A DNA stretch of 58,071 bases, taken from NCBI GenBank assembly GCA_018399335.1, contig JAGYNM010000002.1, positions 1-58,071 of the forward strand, in the 5' to 3' direction. Position numbers and translations under genes: made by a program. The notes beneath the pieces were generated by a model that saw nothing but the letters and a program-made list of their open reading frames with translations, had not been told where the DNA came from and did not search any database. Source of the DNA: Bacteroidales bacterium. Lineage in GTDB: Bacteria; Bacteroidota; Bacteroidia; Bacteroidales; F082. The number at the start of each line of letters is the position of its first letter. The stretch's first letter is position 1. Below, one piece after another: positions 29,013 through 43,335 of this stretch.

Positions 29013-29603
29013 ATGCAACTCGAAAAACTAAAAATAGCAATTGAAAAAATCATAGGTACTGAAAGAGAAGACAGGCATTTGTATCATAATCTCGAGCATA
29101 CCCTGGATGTATTTGAAGCTGCTGAACGTTTAATTTCTCTCACAAACACAGCACCTGAAACGGCAATACTTATTCGCGCAGCAGCACTTTTGCATGAAAC
29201 CGGAATGACACGTTCTTTAGCGCATCATGAAGAAGCTTCGGTGCAAATTGCAACAGAAATTCTTCCAGATCATGGTTTTTCAAATCAACAGATTGAAAGG
29301 ATATCCAGATTGATTTTGGCTACACAGATGCCTCAAAAACCTTTCGACGAAGCATCGAAAATCCTATGTGATGCTGATCTGGACTACCTTGGCAGAAAAG
29401 ATTACTTCCTCATCTCGCATAAATTACGTTATGAATGGATTGTGCGTGAAAACTTTCCAGAGGATTTGCTTATTTGGTACAAATCTCAAATTGTATTTCT
29501 TGAGGAGCATCAATATTTCACTGAAGCAGCAAAAACTTTGCGCAACAATGTAAAGCAGCAAAACCTTCACCTAATTAAAGAATTACTCCATTCTATTGGA
29601 TAA
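29013..29603 (+). CDS. HD-domain phosphohydrolase-like protein
   Basis: 196 residues, all helical. Metal-ligand motifs in order: YHNLEH (His), AALLHETG (the position of the HD dyad, here His-Glu) and CDADLDYLG (Asp). The first gives the family, but the Glu in place of the second-motif Asp is unusual and may alter metal binding. It starts one base after the adenylate cyclase stop, which indicates tight co-expression. A role in breaking down or sensing the cyclase product is plausible but not shown. Other HD proteins hydrolyse (d)NTPs or cyclic dinucleotides. Confidence 0.8.
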   Translation: MQLEKLKIAIEKIIGTEREDRHLYHNLEHTLDVFEAAERLISLTNTAPETAILIRAAALLHETGMTRSLAHHEEASVQIATEILPDHGFSNQQIERISRLILATQMPQKPFDEASKILCDADLDYLGRKDYFLISHKLRYEWIVRENFPEDLLIWYKSQIVFLEEHQYFTEAAKTLRNNVKQQNLHLIKELLHSIG

Positions 29604-29639
29604 TTTTTTGATCTCAAAAAAAAATTAGCAGATAAATCC

Positions 29640-29647
29640 TACTTTTG
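29640..29647 (+). promoter_or_regulatory. Promoter -7 element TACTTTTG before the GT-C gene
   Basis: Exact TAnnTTTG 22 bases before the ATG at 29670. Confidence 0.5.
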
Positions 29648-29669
29648 TGAGTTATAAACAATACGCATC

Positions 29670-33304
<3,635 letters not shown>

Positions 33305-33308
33305 TGCT

Positions 33309-35084
33309 TTAAACCGCCATCTGCTGCAGTGCCAGATATTTACCATTATCACGAGCCAGCAATTCTTCATGCGATCCGGATTCGGCAATTTTCCCCTTAT
33401 CAATCACTAAAATCCGGTCAGCCTCACGAATGGTCGAAAGGCGATGTGCTATGATAATTGATGTTCGGCCTATCATCAAAGTATTGAGTGCCTGTTGTAC
33501 CTGACTTTCAGAAGCTGTATCCAGCGCACTAGTCGCTTCATCAAGCACCAGAATTTTTGGGTCACGCAAAATGGCACGCGCTATTGCAATACGCTGTTTT
33601 TGTCCGCCCGAAAGCTGCACACCACGCTCTCCTACAATGGTTTGAAAACCATCCGGGAAGGAATTGATGAATTCAAGCGCATTTGCCTTTCGGGCAGCCT
33701 CTTCAACCTGCGCTGTATTGGCTTCCGTGTTTCCGTAAGCAATATTCTCGTAAATTGTTCCGCCAAACAACAACACTTCCTGTGGTACAATAGCCATCTG
33801 TTTTCTCAAACAATTCAAACTAATTTTGTCAGCAGGAATATCATCCAAATAAATAGTTCCCGAATCTGGCTCATAAAACCTGAAAAGCATTGCTGTTATC
33901 GTAGTTTTTCCGGCACCCGAAGCACCTACCAACGCAATTTTCTGGCCTGTTTTCACGTCAAAATCAATTCCATTGAGCACCTGCACTCCAGGCCTGGAAG
34001 GATAGGCAAAATTGACATTTTTAAAACTCAGGTTTCCTTTTAGCTGAACTTTTTCCTCACATTCAGCCATAGTTTCCGGCTCCGTTTCTTCTTCAAGAAT
34101 GTCAAGCAAACTGTCGGTCGCCCCAATTGCCTTTTGCACCTGCGAATATAGGTCTGCCATTCCGGAAATGGATGCCCCTATAAATAAGGTGTATAAAATA
34201 AATTTAAATAAATCACCTGAACTTATTCCAGCTCCCTGATTTACAAGGTAAACACCAAACCAGATAACACCAACAATACTGGTGAATAAACTAAAAACAA
34301 TCAAAGAAATGAAAAGTGCGCGCCATTTAGCGCCTTTTAACGCAATGCGGATAACCTCGTTGGTGGCATCAAAGTACCGTGAAGATTCATAAAGCTCGTT
34401 GTTAAAAGCTTTCACATTACTTATACCCTGCAGGGTTTCTTCGACAATAACATTTGATGTAGCAACCTGCGATTGAGCATCTTTAGACAAATTCCTAACC
34501 TTTTTACCAAAAATACGAGCACCAATAGCAACCAAAGGCACAAAAGCAAGCATGAAAAGTGTTAATTTATAGGAAATCAGCGTTAAGAGACTAATTCCTC
34601 CAATAATGATGATGAGTTGCCTTATAAACTGCGCTATCGTAAAGGTGAACGTCTCTTGTAAAACAGCAATATCAGCCGTAATTCTGCTGTTGAGCTCCCC
34701 TACTCTCCGGGCAGAGAAAAAAGCCATCGGAAGTCGTATCAACTGATTATAAGTTGTTTGTCGCAAACGAGCAAGCATAAACTGCGTGACAATGGCAAAC
34801 AAATAAATCCTGAAATAGGAAAACACAGCATTCACTGCAAAAATTACCAAAAGAATCAATGCAATCTGATTAATCCGCGAAAGACTTGCTTCAGGATTTG
34901 CAGCATCCAGGAGATCGCCTAATAACATTGGAAAGGCCAGGGTTCCCAAACTTGATATAGCCAGCGCACCTAATCCGCCAAAAAACGCCCAGCGCTTCGG
35001 CCACATAAACTTCAATAGTGATAACAAGCGTTTTAGGCCTGTCCAGCTAAGCTTTTTCTTTGGCTCTTTATTTTCCTCCTGCAT
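33309..35084 (-). CDS. ABC transporter, fused permease/ATPase (MsbA/BmrA-like exporter)
   Basis: 591 residues. Type IV exporter half-transporter: six membrane helices in residues ~20-330, then a nucleotide-binding domain with Walker A GASGAGKTT, signature LSGGQKQRIAIARAIL, Walker B ILVLDEATSALD and the switch His in IIAHRLSTI. Acts as a homodimer in the inner membrane and exports lipids, peptides or drugs; the substrate cannot be inferred. Convergent with ligA (4 bases between stops). The SRPBCC protein gene lies upstream on the same strand, 62 bases away. Confidence 0.93.
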   Translation of the reverse strand: MQEENKEPKKKLSWTGLKRLLSLLKFMWPKRWAFFGGLGALAISSLGTLAFPMLLGDLLDAANPEASLSRINQIALILLVIFAVNAVFSYFRIYLFAIVTQFMLARLRQTTYNQLIRLPMAFFSARRVGELNSRITADIAVLQETFTFTIAQFIRQLIIIIGGISLLTLISYKLTLFMLAFVPLVAIGARIFGKKVRNLSKDAQSQVATSNVIVEETLQGISNVKAFNNELYESSRYFDATNEVIRIALKGAKWRALFISLIVFSLFTSIVGVIWFGVYLVNQGAGISSGDLFKFILYTLFIGASISGMADLYSQVQKAIGATDSLLDILEEETEPETMAECEEKVQLKGNLSFKNVNFAYPSRPGVQVLNGIDFDVKTGQKIALVGASGAGKTTITAMLFRFYEPDSGTIYLDDIPADKISLNCLRKQMAIVPQEVLLFGGTIYENIAYGNTEANTAQVEEAARKANALEFINSFPDGFQTIVGERGVQLSGGQKQRIAIARAILRDPKILVLDEATSALDTASESQVQQALNTLMIGRTSIIIAHRLSTIREADRILVIDKGKIAESGSHEELLARDNGKYLALQQMAV

Positions 35085-35146
35085 AAATATGTTTTATCCT
35101 CAAGCTAAAACAGCTCCATTCTATCATTGTTCATCCAAAAACTGAC

Positions 35147-36118
35147 TTATGGAAGCAAATAATAGGAAACCCGAATCAGGCTATCGTTATTTACAGTGAA
35201 ATATTCCTCTAATATTTGGTCAGATTTCAACCTGTTTTCTTCCAGATACAATTGCATTTCTGAATGAATTAACTCAGCAGCCGAATCGTTCAAGGTCATT
35301 TCGGATTGAATTGCAATTTGCTCAGGAATTTCAAACTGCCTTAAAAGCCCCGATTCCCTCACTTCATCATATACCGGAAAACCAAATCTGGCAAAAAAGA
35401 AATCATCTTGCATAGGTTTTAACAACAGAAAAGCCTCTCCGGCAGGCTGGTAACGCAAACTGCTAAAATATTTTTCAATTTTTTGTTGGTTTTGGGTTAT
35501 AAATTTATTTCGATCGTCAAACTGAATTGTATCCTGAATGCCAACTCCAAGTATGGCTTTCTTCTTTGTGTGAACGATAGCAAGAGGGTTATCTGCTTTT
35601 TCCGAAATCAATTTTAACTTATTTAATCCTTTCTCTTGCAGAGGATTCATCAATCCATCCAGAAAAAAACCAAAATACCTCCCAAAAGGATAACTCAAAT
35701 CCGATAGTTTAAGCGACCAACTAACCTTAACACCTTTATCAGTTTCTTCGAAAACCCATTCATCAGTTGCGTCTCCATAATTTCCAAAATCCAAATCGCT
35801 TTGAATCAATGCATAAGGTTCGCTCTTTATAATTTTTAAGCCTCCGCTTCCCTGATCTTTACTCGTCCAGTCCAGAGTTGCACCTTCGCCAATACGCGAA
35901 TCACTGTAATTCAAGCTCATGCGTGAATCATCTAAGCTAAAGGGACTCCAGTTTTTCCAATTACTTAAATCATTAACCTGCCTGAAAACAACAACTGGTG
36001 AGGCTTCAATAATAACAAACTGACTAGTTGTGACCTCCTTATGCATAATCACAGGTAAGATTAACGCAATGGCTAAAAATGACAACAAAACAAAACCAAT
36101 AAATTTTAGTGCACGCAT
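35147..36118 (-). CDS. SRPBCC (START-like) domain protein with C-terminal GyrI-like region
   Basis: 323 residues. An N-terminal membrane anchor or signal (FIGFVLLSFLAIALILPVIM) is followed by a polyketide-cyclase/START-like domain at ~30-175 (SPVVVFRQVNDLSNWKNWSPF, GLKIIKSEP, DEWVFEET). The rest resembles the effector-binding GyrI-like fold, with low confidence. The combination is widespread in Bacteroidota, where the function is unassigned; a small hydrophobic ligand is plausible. The downstream ABC exporter may be in the same transcription unit. Confidence 0.8.
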   Translation of the reverse strand: MRALKFIGFVLLSFLAIALILPVIMHKEVTTSQFVIIEASPVVVFRQVNDLSNWKNWSPFSLDDSRMSLNYSDSRIGEGATLDWTSKDQGSGGLKIIKSEPYALIQSDLDFGNYGDATDEWVFEETDKGVKVSWSLKLSDLSYPFGRYFGFFLDGLMNPLQEKGLNKLKLISEKADNPLAIVHTKKKAILGVGIQDTIQFDDRNKFITQNQQKIEKYFSSLRYQPAGEAFLLLKPMQDDFFFARFGFPVYDEVRESGLLRQFEIPEQIAIQSEMTLNDSAAELIHSEMQLYLEENRLKSDQILEEYFTVNNDSLIRVSYYLLP

Positions 36119-36129
36119 GAAATAGAATT

Positions 36130-36836
36130 TTATTCAATAAAATAAGCTAGACCTATTGAAAAAGTTAAAAGCTTAATATAGTTAGTACGCTCAACCTCAG
36201 ATCCGTTCACTTCATAAACAAAATCAACTTTTGAACCGATATATTCAAGATCTGTTGTCAAATTCCAATTCCCAACTGGATTAAATCGCATTCCAACACC
36301 AGTATAAATACCAAATTTTGAGCTCAGGTTATTAGTCTCTGTGATGCTAATGTTGGAACTTACATTATTTCTAACAGTAATAATACCTGAAGGTTTGTTT
36401 ACAAAATTAAAGAACCAGTCATCATTTTAAAAGTAAAAGCCATAAAATCACCGCCAGGGAAATCATAATAAATTCCAAACATCGCTACAACAGACCTAAA
36501 AGGATTGACATTAACAAATGCCGTATCATAATTGATGTTCGAATTTATATACGCTCCAACTAGCCTTTCCTCAATCTTATTTGCATTGTAATTTATTAGA
36601 CCAAATCACAGCATACACCAGAAAAAAATAAAACCCCTTCAAACCTAAAGTAAATTGATTCCACTAGTGACAAAACCACTATAATCCAAAGTAATCTTGT
36701 GTTTTTCCAAAGGCTCCCAAAGGCTTCGAAAAGCCACTTCTGATTTTTAACATGCCCGTTTCTGCTCTTGCGCCATGACAATAGCTGACATTAGCAATAT
36801 GGAAAACAATAGGATGATTCGGTTCAGTCTTGTCAT
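36130..36836 (-). pseudogene. Small outer-membrane beta-barrel protein, frameshifted
   Basis: The gene starts at an ATG at 36836 with a good signal peptide (MTRLNRIILLFSILLMSA, cut near VMAQ). The reading frame breaks soon after. The C-terminal part is clear when frames are joined: KFGIYTGVGMRFNPVGNWNLTTDLEYIGSKVDF, then TFSIGLAYFIE before the stop at 36130. Alternating amphipathic strands and the aromatic-rich end fit the porin-like OMP beta-barrel families. At least two indels are present. Confidence 0.65.
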
Positions 36837-36855
36837 TCTGAATCTGTAGTTTTTT

Positions 36856-38057
36856 TCAATTATACGTTGTTTTAGAAATTAAAGTTCCGGAAAAAGCAAC
36901 ATTGATCTTTTCAAATGCTGCTTCAATAGTTTTTCGCGGACAAGCTAAATTCATCCGCATAAAGCCTCGCCTCCGACCAAAAATCAACCCTGCATTAAGC
37001 CCTACCCCTGCCTTGTTGATTAAAACTCCTTTAATTCGTCATCTGTAAGAGACCAAACCCTGGAAAAAATCGAGCCAAACCATATAAGTAGCTTCCGAAC
37101 CACCATTTTTGGCCTGAGTGGTAAATTTTGCTTCAGGAAAACGTTCGCCCATTCCACATTAGCTGCACAGTAGTCCAAAACCTCATCAAGCCAGACCTCC
37201 TCTCCCTTCAAAAGCGGCTTTGTAGGCTACAAATCCAAACAACAGATTGCCCATATCCACATGGCAAGCTTGAAATATAAGTTTTTAATTAAAGTGTTTC
37301 TGTCCTTAATAATTACAGAAGATGATGCCAAACCTGCGAGATTAAATGTTTTGGTTGGCAGCATGCATCGTTATGGTATTCTGGAGTCCAAATCGGGATC
37401 GATTTCCGCAAAAACGTGATGCGTATTTTGGCAAAACTAGATCAGCACAGTATTTCATCTGATATCACGAGTAAGTTATTCTTTAATAGAAATGTCTGCC
37501 AAACGACTTAATTCATCCTTTTTCCAAGCTCTGCCAACAGGATTATGCGGATTGCATAAAATCAACATCCTGGCTGTTTGGGCTTGCTGCTCCAGTTGAT
37601 CAAAATTTATAGAATATTTTCCGCCTTTAAATTGCAATTGGTTATAAACCAAATGTCTGTTGTGTTCTTTAACGGCCGTAAAAAACGGAAAATATACCGG
37701 TGGCTGAACAATAATTTCATCGCCTGGATTGGTAAGTGCCAAAACAGCAAAGTTCAAGGCCGGAACAACTCCCGGACTGAACAAAATCCAGTCTTTCTCA
37801 ACTTTCCAGTTGTGCCTTTTTTGAAGCCAGTTAATTATTGATTCATAATAACTTTCCGACCTGAAAGTGTAGCCATATATTGGATGATTAGCTCGCGCAA
37901 CAACAGCCTCCCTGATGAAATCGGGCGTTTCCAAATCCATATCTGCTACCCACATGGGAAGCACATCAGGATTTTTAAAGATGAACTGCCGCAGGTCATA
38001 TTTAACACTAGCTGTGCCAGCACGATCAGTAATTTTATCAAAATTGTATGTCATCAT
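36856..38057 (-). pseudogene. MalY/PatB-type PLP-dependent aminotransferase (cystathionine beta-lyase-like), frameshifted
   Basis: Residues 1-193 (37476-38057) are clean: LPMWVADMDLETPDFIREAV, PIYGYT, FSPGVVPALNFAVLALTNPGDEIIVQPPVYFPF and LCNPHNPVGRAW. The remainder continues in broken frames: SDEIH-like, DLVLP-YAHHVF-EIDP, the PLP-lysine region PTKTFNLAGLASS, and an end near SGTLISKTTYN at 36856. MalY/PatB enzymes cleave C-S bonds of cystathionine or cysteine conjugates with PLP in the cytosol. Indels are concentrated in 36.9-37.5 kb, next to the broken OMP gene, so a local sequence-quality problem is likely. Confidence 0.8.
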
Positions 38058-38188
38058 TTATTTTTAAGCCTGCAAATTAACAAAATTGCCGCTGATAAAT
38101 AGCTTTCTAAATTGAAGTTTAAGTGTAGTATTTCTTCTTTATGCATCTGAAAACGATCAATGATATTAGATTTAAGGACTTATTGCTT

Positions 38189-38196
38189 TACTTTTG
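38189..38196 (+). promoter_or_regulatory. Promoter -7 element TACTTTTG before the second GT-C gene
   Basis: Exact TAnnTTTG. It overlaps an in-frame TTG at 38194, which therefore cannot be the start codon; the TTG at 38218 is preferred. Confidence 0.45.
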
Positions 38197-38217
38197 CATC
38201 TCAAAAAGCAGAAAAAT

Positions 38218-39747
38218 TTGGTCAGCAAACCGCTTCAATATACGTATTTTATATTGGTTGGTGTTTTTATCCTTCTCCTGATTATCAGCCTTCCCGACCG
38301 CATGCCCCATATCGATGATGCCTGGCTGGGAGAGCACAGCTATTGGCTGCTTAAAGACGGGGAAGTCAAAACCAAACTCATGACTGGCATTGCAGGCGGA
38401 GATGAAAGATTAATCCTTCATCACAAGCTTTTCACCATTCAAGGTGCTGCAGTTATTGCGCTTTTTGGATTTTCACTTACCGCCCTAAAAAGTATCAGTT
38501 TATTATATCTCCTGTTCTTAGTTTTTGGACTTTTCCTAATTCGAAAAAATAAGCTATGGTTTACTTCGTCAGAAAGTTTTTGGATCGCATTGCTGATTTT
38601 GCTTGCCAACCCAATAGTTTTCGAGTTTAGCTATGTTTTTCGCCCGGAAATTATGCTCGCTTTTCTTGGTTTTTTAAGCGGCATTCTGATTATAAAGAAA
38701 AAAGATCAAAAAATTACTAAACACGAGGCACTTCTAAGTGGATTGATCGCCGGTCTGGCTTTTTCAACACACTTAAATGCAAGTATTTATATAGCTGCTG
38801 GATTTCTGTTTTTACTCTTAAAAAAGGAATGGATCAATGCTGTTATTTTTGCCCTTGGGTCTATACTAACAAGTTTGATTTATTTTTATGATTTTCAATC
38901 ATTTAACGATTTTAATCTTTGGATACATCAACTTACATTTATACCTTCAGGAAATAGTAAATCAGGTATATTTTATACACTTTTCATGAGTGTAGTTGAT
39001 GAGCAGCGGCGTTTTTTTCATAGCCCAAAAGAAATCTCATTTACATTGCTAGCCTTCTTTTCGATACTATTTTCATGGAAAAATATTAAAAGCCAACAGC
39101 GTGATTTACTGTTTTATCTGGTACTGTTAATGCTTGCCATGTCTGTGCTTGCTTTGAATAAAACAAGTAAGTACCTGATAATGATTATGCCATTTTTAAT
39201 CAGCCTGTTAGGCAATGGAATTTGGACGACTATACAGGTTAAAAACAGGGTTCAGACTCCAATGATCTGGATTCTTCTTGGAATTTACCTAATAACATCA
39301 TTAATCTATAGCCTTGATTTGAGCCGAAAAAAATACGATCCGGATATCAATAGTAAAATAAGTGAAGTTTATGCAGGAACTACAAGTAATGAAATCAGGG
39401 TTTTAGCTCCCATGGAATTTATTTTCAATGAGATAGGTAAGTATGACCGTATTATTAGTCTGATGTCAATTCATGAGAGACAAAAACTTGAACCTGATTT
39501 AAAGGGCAAAAATTTCCTGCGAAAAGCGGACGAGGAACACATTCAACTTATGTTAATACCGGAATATTATCAGAAAAAACTTATCTTGGATTCCTTTTCG
39601 CTTAATGATACAGTTGCCGGTTTCAGATTGGTCGAAAATAATCAATACCTAATGGTATGGTCAACACGCGTGGAGAATCCTCCAACTGAGCAACCTAAGA
39701 CAAACTATCGCAAAGGTTTTTACAAATATTTTGGCGCTTTCGATTAA
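38218..39747 (+). CDS. GT-C family glycosyltransferase-like membrane protein (GT39/ArnT-like)
   Basis: 509 residues from a TTG at 38218; the only other in-frame option upstream lies inside the promoter element. About ten to eleven membrane helices. The first large loop has MPHIDDAWLGEHSYWLL, the acidic pair typical of the PMT/ArnT group, and the soluble C-terminal ~130 residues are extracytoplasmic. By family it would move a sugar from a polyprenyl carrier to lipid or protein in the periplasm. Not operonic with its neighbours: MalY is divergent, and the transporter gene follows after a 129-base gap. Confidence 0.7.
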   Translation: MVSKPLQYTYFILVGVFILLLIISLPDRMPHIDDAWLGEHSYWLLKDGEVKTKLMTGIAGGDERLILHHKLFTIQGAAVIALFGFSLTALKSISLLYLLFLVFGLFLIRKNKLWFTSSESFWIALLILLANPIVFEFSYVFRPEIMLAFLGFLSGILIIKKKDQKITKHEALLSGLIAGLAFSTHLNASIYIAAGFLFLLLKKEWINAVIFALGSILTSLIYFYDFQSFNDFNLWIHQLTFIPSGNSKSGIFYTLFMSVVDEQRRFFHSPKEISFTLLAFFSILFSWKNIKSQQRDLLFYLVLLMLAMSVLALNKTSKYLIMIMPFLISLLGNGIWTTIQVKNRVQTPMIWILLGIYLITSLIYSLDLSRKKYDPDINSKISEVYAGTTSNEIRVLAPMEFIFNEIGKYDRIISLMSIHERQKLEPDLKGKNFLRKADEEHIQLMLIPEYYQKKLILDSFSLNDTVAGFRLVENNQYLMVWSTRVENPPTEQPKTNYRKGFYKYFGAFD

Positions 39748-39876
39748 TCTTTCTCTCCAAAAAATTAAAGCTTTCAAAAAATAAACAGTAATTTTGAATA
39801 CCACTAAGCATTCTATTCAATCTATTGTTTTTTAGGACTTTATAAAACTTCTTTTCTTGTTTTTAAATGCTAAGAA

Positions 39877-40920
39877 ATGTCGCCGCTCTTTATTCATTTA
39901 CTCTGTTCCTTTTATCACAGCTATGGTTTTAGCAGTTACAATGGGTGGAAGCGGAACTGCACCTGCTTTTTCGGCAGCTTATGGCGCCAACGTTTTACGT
40001 AAAAGCCCCATCCCTGGTCTTTTGGAATTATGGTTTTCATCGGGCAATTGTGGCCGCGGTAAAGGGACTGCCACAACAATCGAAAGCTTATTGGATCCTG
40101 ACTACATGAGTTTTGCTGTAGTATCAATCATTTTGTTTTCTGTTGCTGTTGCCCTACTCATCGCAAACATTGCAGGCATTCCTCAATCAACGAGTCAAGC
40201 AACTGTTTTGGCTGTTACAGCTGTTGCCTTTGTATTTTAATGAATTGAACACTCAAAAAGCTTTTGCTTGAGATTGTTCCTGCCTGGTTTATCCTACCTG
40301 TTATTTCCTATTTTATCAGTTTATTTATTGGTAAATATATCTACAAGCCAATGCGAAACGAGGATATACATTGCCACGAGCTCAAAACGAAAACCTTAAA
40401 CCTGTATGGAACGGATTACTGGTTGTGATGTCGTTGTATGTTGCTTTTCGATTTCTGATCCAATAACGTCGCAAATGCAGCGGGCCAATTGCAGTTATGA
40501 CAGCTAACGAATCAGTGGATATCTTCAGTAAATGAGAACTTGGCTTTGATTATGATTTTAGCAACTTTGATTAAGTTGCACCCAGTTTTGGGATTGGCAG
40601 CTCTGGTATTTGGGCATAAGATTTTGCAAAACACTGGTAAGGAAATAGGGCTCTATTTATGGGGGAAATTGAGGCCGTGTAATAATTGCTTTTGTTTCAG
40701 CCAGTTTGTTGCTATCTGCTTCACTTGTTAAAGGAATCCCAACCTCACTGGTTCAGCCTCCACCCGTTGCAGCTATACTTGGAATTGGGGCTATGTCATT
40801 GGGTACCAAAATATTTTCAAGAAAACCGAAGTCAAAAGATTCTTTCTTGATGTAGGCTTATAGCTCCATTTATAGCATTTTCGCTTGCTCGCCTTTAATT
40901 TATCTTGCAGATTATTTTAG
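39877..40920 (+). pseudogene. PiT-family inorganic phosphate transporter, heavily frameshifted
   Basis: Recognisable blocks in order: GIMVFIGAIVAGKGTATTIESLLDPDYMSF-like text near 40050, then IPQSTSQATVLAV. A PNNVANAAGPIAVMTANE-like block near 40460 follows, in a shifted frame, and then IMILATLIKLHPVLGLAALVFGHKILQNTGKEI, FVSASLLLSASLVKGIPTSLVQ, TKIFSRK and LIAPFIAFSLA. These are the two PHO4 repeats of a Pit-type symporter (phosphate with H+ or Na+). Start and end are approximate. More than six indels in about 1 kb make this the start of the worst-quality zone. Confidence 0.75.
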
Positions 40921-41407
40921 ACTACCTTTAGTTTCCTTCCAGGATTTGATCTTTGATTCCTTTCGTCTCTTACGCGTTCCTTAAAACCTTCTCGACCTGA
41001 ACGTTTCTTCATAGCTTTGCAAAGGTCTAACGAACAACCTTGATAGGTGGTAGAAACTCACGTATTGCTGTTATGAATTCAAGACGCGCATCAAGGGCTC
41101 ATAGCCTGTTCTATCCGGATTATCAATGAGTATATTGAGTTCCGCATCTGTCATTTCTTCCGGTAATTTAGTTGCCTTATCCAGCCGATACCCTTCTGGC
41201 TTTTTCTGCGCTTGCAATCGCTTCTTGATACTGCTCGTAAACAGGGCCAAAATGTTTGCGCTTCCTTGGGTGTCAAATCGAGTTCCCTTGGTAAAAACCA
41301 ACTTTAACCGCTTCTATTCTCTTCTATCGCCTCTTCTCTTTAATTTAAATTCTGGGCAAATCAACATTGAAACAGGAAAAGTACTTAGTAATAAATATTT
41401 TATTCAT
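40917..41407 (-). pseudogene. Spy/LTXXQ-like small periplasmic protein, frameshifted
   Basis: Start at an ATG at 41407. Joined frames give ELDLTPKEAQTFWPVYEQYQEAIASAEKAR, then LDKATKLPEEMTDAELNILIDN and ALDARLEF, and an Arg/Lys-rich C-terminus. The LTPKEAQTFWPVY pattern is typical of small all-helical proteins encoded after ECF sigma factors in Bacteroidota (sometimes labelled sensors of ECF-type sigma factor). It is the last gene of the minus-strand operon lipoprotein - sigma factor - membrane protein - this gene. At least three indels. Confidence 0.6.
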
Positions 41408-41418
41408 CTCATTAAGTT

Positions 41419-41836
41419 TTAAAATTCAAATTCTTCAGCTTTCTCAGTAAATAGGAGCAGCAGATATTCATATAGGGTATTTCATCCAATAAATAAGGTA
41501 TCTGCATTAAGGCCATGTTCAAAGTCAATTACAGTATCCCGTATTATTTCCTGTGGCAACGTATCAGTAGTGATAATGCATGCCCCAATTTGATGCTTTT
41601 GGTTGTTTTGTGATATTGGCCATGTGCCAAACAAAATACAATCCGAGAAGAAAAACCAATGAAGCCGCAGCACCAAAAAAAAACCTTCTACGCCATCGTG
41701 CAGATTGCTTCGGTTTTGGGCTTCGACCCGCTTAGCATCGTAGATTTAAGATTTTCAAAATACCCAGTTGGAATATCACTAAAATCCTTAAATGCATGCT
41801 TTGTTCTGCCTTTTAAACGTTTCAAAAAGTCGTCAT
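41419..41836 (-). pseudogene. Putative anti-sigma-like single-pass membrane protein, frameshifted
   Basis: Joined frames read MNDDFLKRLKG-TKHAFKDFSDIPTGYFENLKSTMLS, then a membrane segment (LVFLLGLYFVWHM-like) and a periplasmic part ending EEFEF at 41419. The PxGYFExL motif before a membrane helix is a familiar feature of unnamed proteins encoded right after ECF sigma factors in Bacteroidota. Its ATG overlaps the TGA of the sigma gene in copy 1 of the repeat. The anti-sigma role is inferred from position and topology only. Confidence 0.5.
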
Positions 41837-42314
41837 TCAATGCTTGATATATTGCTCATTTTCTAACTGCCTGATGATAAGTTGCCTTAATTGTTCCTTC
41901 TGCCAAATCGGTAATTGATGATATCTCTTTGTGCGTCATTTCGTTATAATACCTCAAACCAAAAATCAATCGCTGTTTTTCAGTTAATTGTTCCATGGCC
42001 TCTTAAAAGCTTAGCAGGATCATTTCTTAGTTTTAAATAAGTGCCATCCGAAAATTCACCACTTTTGATAATAAAATCTTCGCTTCAATTTTCTGATATG
42101 CATCAGCGCTTCATTGATGGCAATCCGAAAAAGCCATGTTTTGATGGAAGCATTCTCTTTAAACTGATCCAGCTTTTGCCAGGCTTTACAGAGCGCATTT
42201 TGAAGCACATCACATCAGCATCTTCATGATTCAGTACCATGCTCCTGATTTGTGCATACATAGCTCATATATAGTTTTTGATGAGGGCCTCAAAATGCTG
42301 CTTTTTATCTTCAT
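41832..42314 (-). pseudogene. ECF sigma factor gene, degraded copy 1
   Basis: Counterpart of the intact gene at 43659-44153. Same order of segments (TEKQRLIFGLRYYNEMTHKEIS and WLFRIAINEALMHI are recognisable in shifted frames), but with several indels, for example around 41860, 42005 and 42090. Probably not a separate gene (see the repeat entry). Confidence 0.75.
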
Positions 42315-42346
42315 TAAGCTCAAAGAACTTGATTAGTCGCGTATAT

Positions 42347-43159
42347 TTATCTCAACACAATAGTGATTGTTCTGTTGCCTATGGATAACTCGGCCAGATT
42401 GTCGCATTCGCCATCTCCATAATCAAGAACCTTTGAGGGCCATTCGTTGGATTAACTTCAACCCTGCCATCACTAGAAAACGGCAATCTAATTCGCGCCT
42501 CTTGAAGTTCAATAATTTTACCTGTCACTTGGCGCACCTAAACTACTAATCAACGTTCCTGGAGCTTCTCGATCAGATAAACATCATCATTACGCCAAAA
42601 CGGTATTATAACCGTACCCATGTCCGTTTATTTGATTGCCAACTAAACAGTGCCATCAGTAAGGTTTAACTGCCCGTCAACCTGAATTTGATACCAAATA
42701 TTGGTTCTCATATCATTGAGTCCCATATTTTCCACAGTGCGCAAACCCGTAACATGATTATCATTCACATGGTAGCTGTCAAAACTTGTTTCAGTTCCAG
42801 CCTGTCGATATCGTCCATTGAAAGTGATCAATATTTTCCCTCTCCGGTATCTTCCATCGCGACACAAACAGTTTTCACCAAAGTCGATTGTCAGTAGCCT
42901 TGGTACTTCACCGTAGTATCGAGTAACAGTAACACAATCAAAACAAATGAAATCATTTTCAGCTGACTTAAGACTTCCTCACCTATTAGTTTGTGTTTTT
43001 GATCAGCCATATCCCGGGAAGTTTCATCGTAGGTTTGTTCAACAAAACTCTCATCTAAGGAAGCTGTTTCTTCCGATATATTTTCCTGTGTTTCCTTTTG
43101 CAGGAAAAATAAAACAGTCGCAATCAACGCAATCAACATGAGGATTTCAATGTTTTCAT
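42347..43159 (-). pseudogene. Lipoprotein gene, degraded copy 1
   Basis: Counterpart of 44186-45010. Fragments such as CRDGRYRRGKILITFNGRYRQAGTE and WYQIQVDGQLNLTDGTV match the intact protein. The reading frame is broken repeatedly, including in the lipobox region, where the SCKK codons have become FLQK through an indel. Confidence 0.75.
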
Positions 43160-43335
43160 TATGCCTTTTTGCTTTTAAAGTTAATCTGCAAATTAGGATG
43201 CATATCTTATCAAAAGGTTTAGGCAAAAAGAAAATTAAAAGATAACTTCTGTAAAAGTAATCAATCACAATGCCTAAAACTACTGCTAAAAATGTCAGTT
43301 TTTTTTTAGGTAAAATGCAATAAAAAGCCTTGATC

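Noticed and set aside
38194-38217. Start of the second GT-C gene at the TTG 38194
   Set aside because: This codon is part of the TACTTTTG promoter element, so it would lie before the transcription start.
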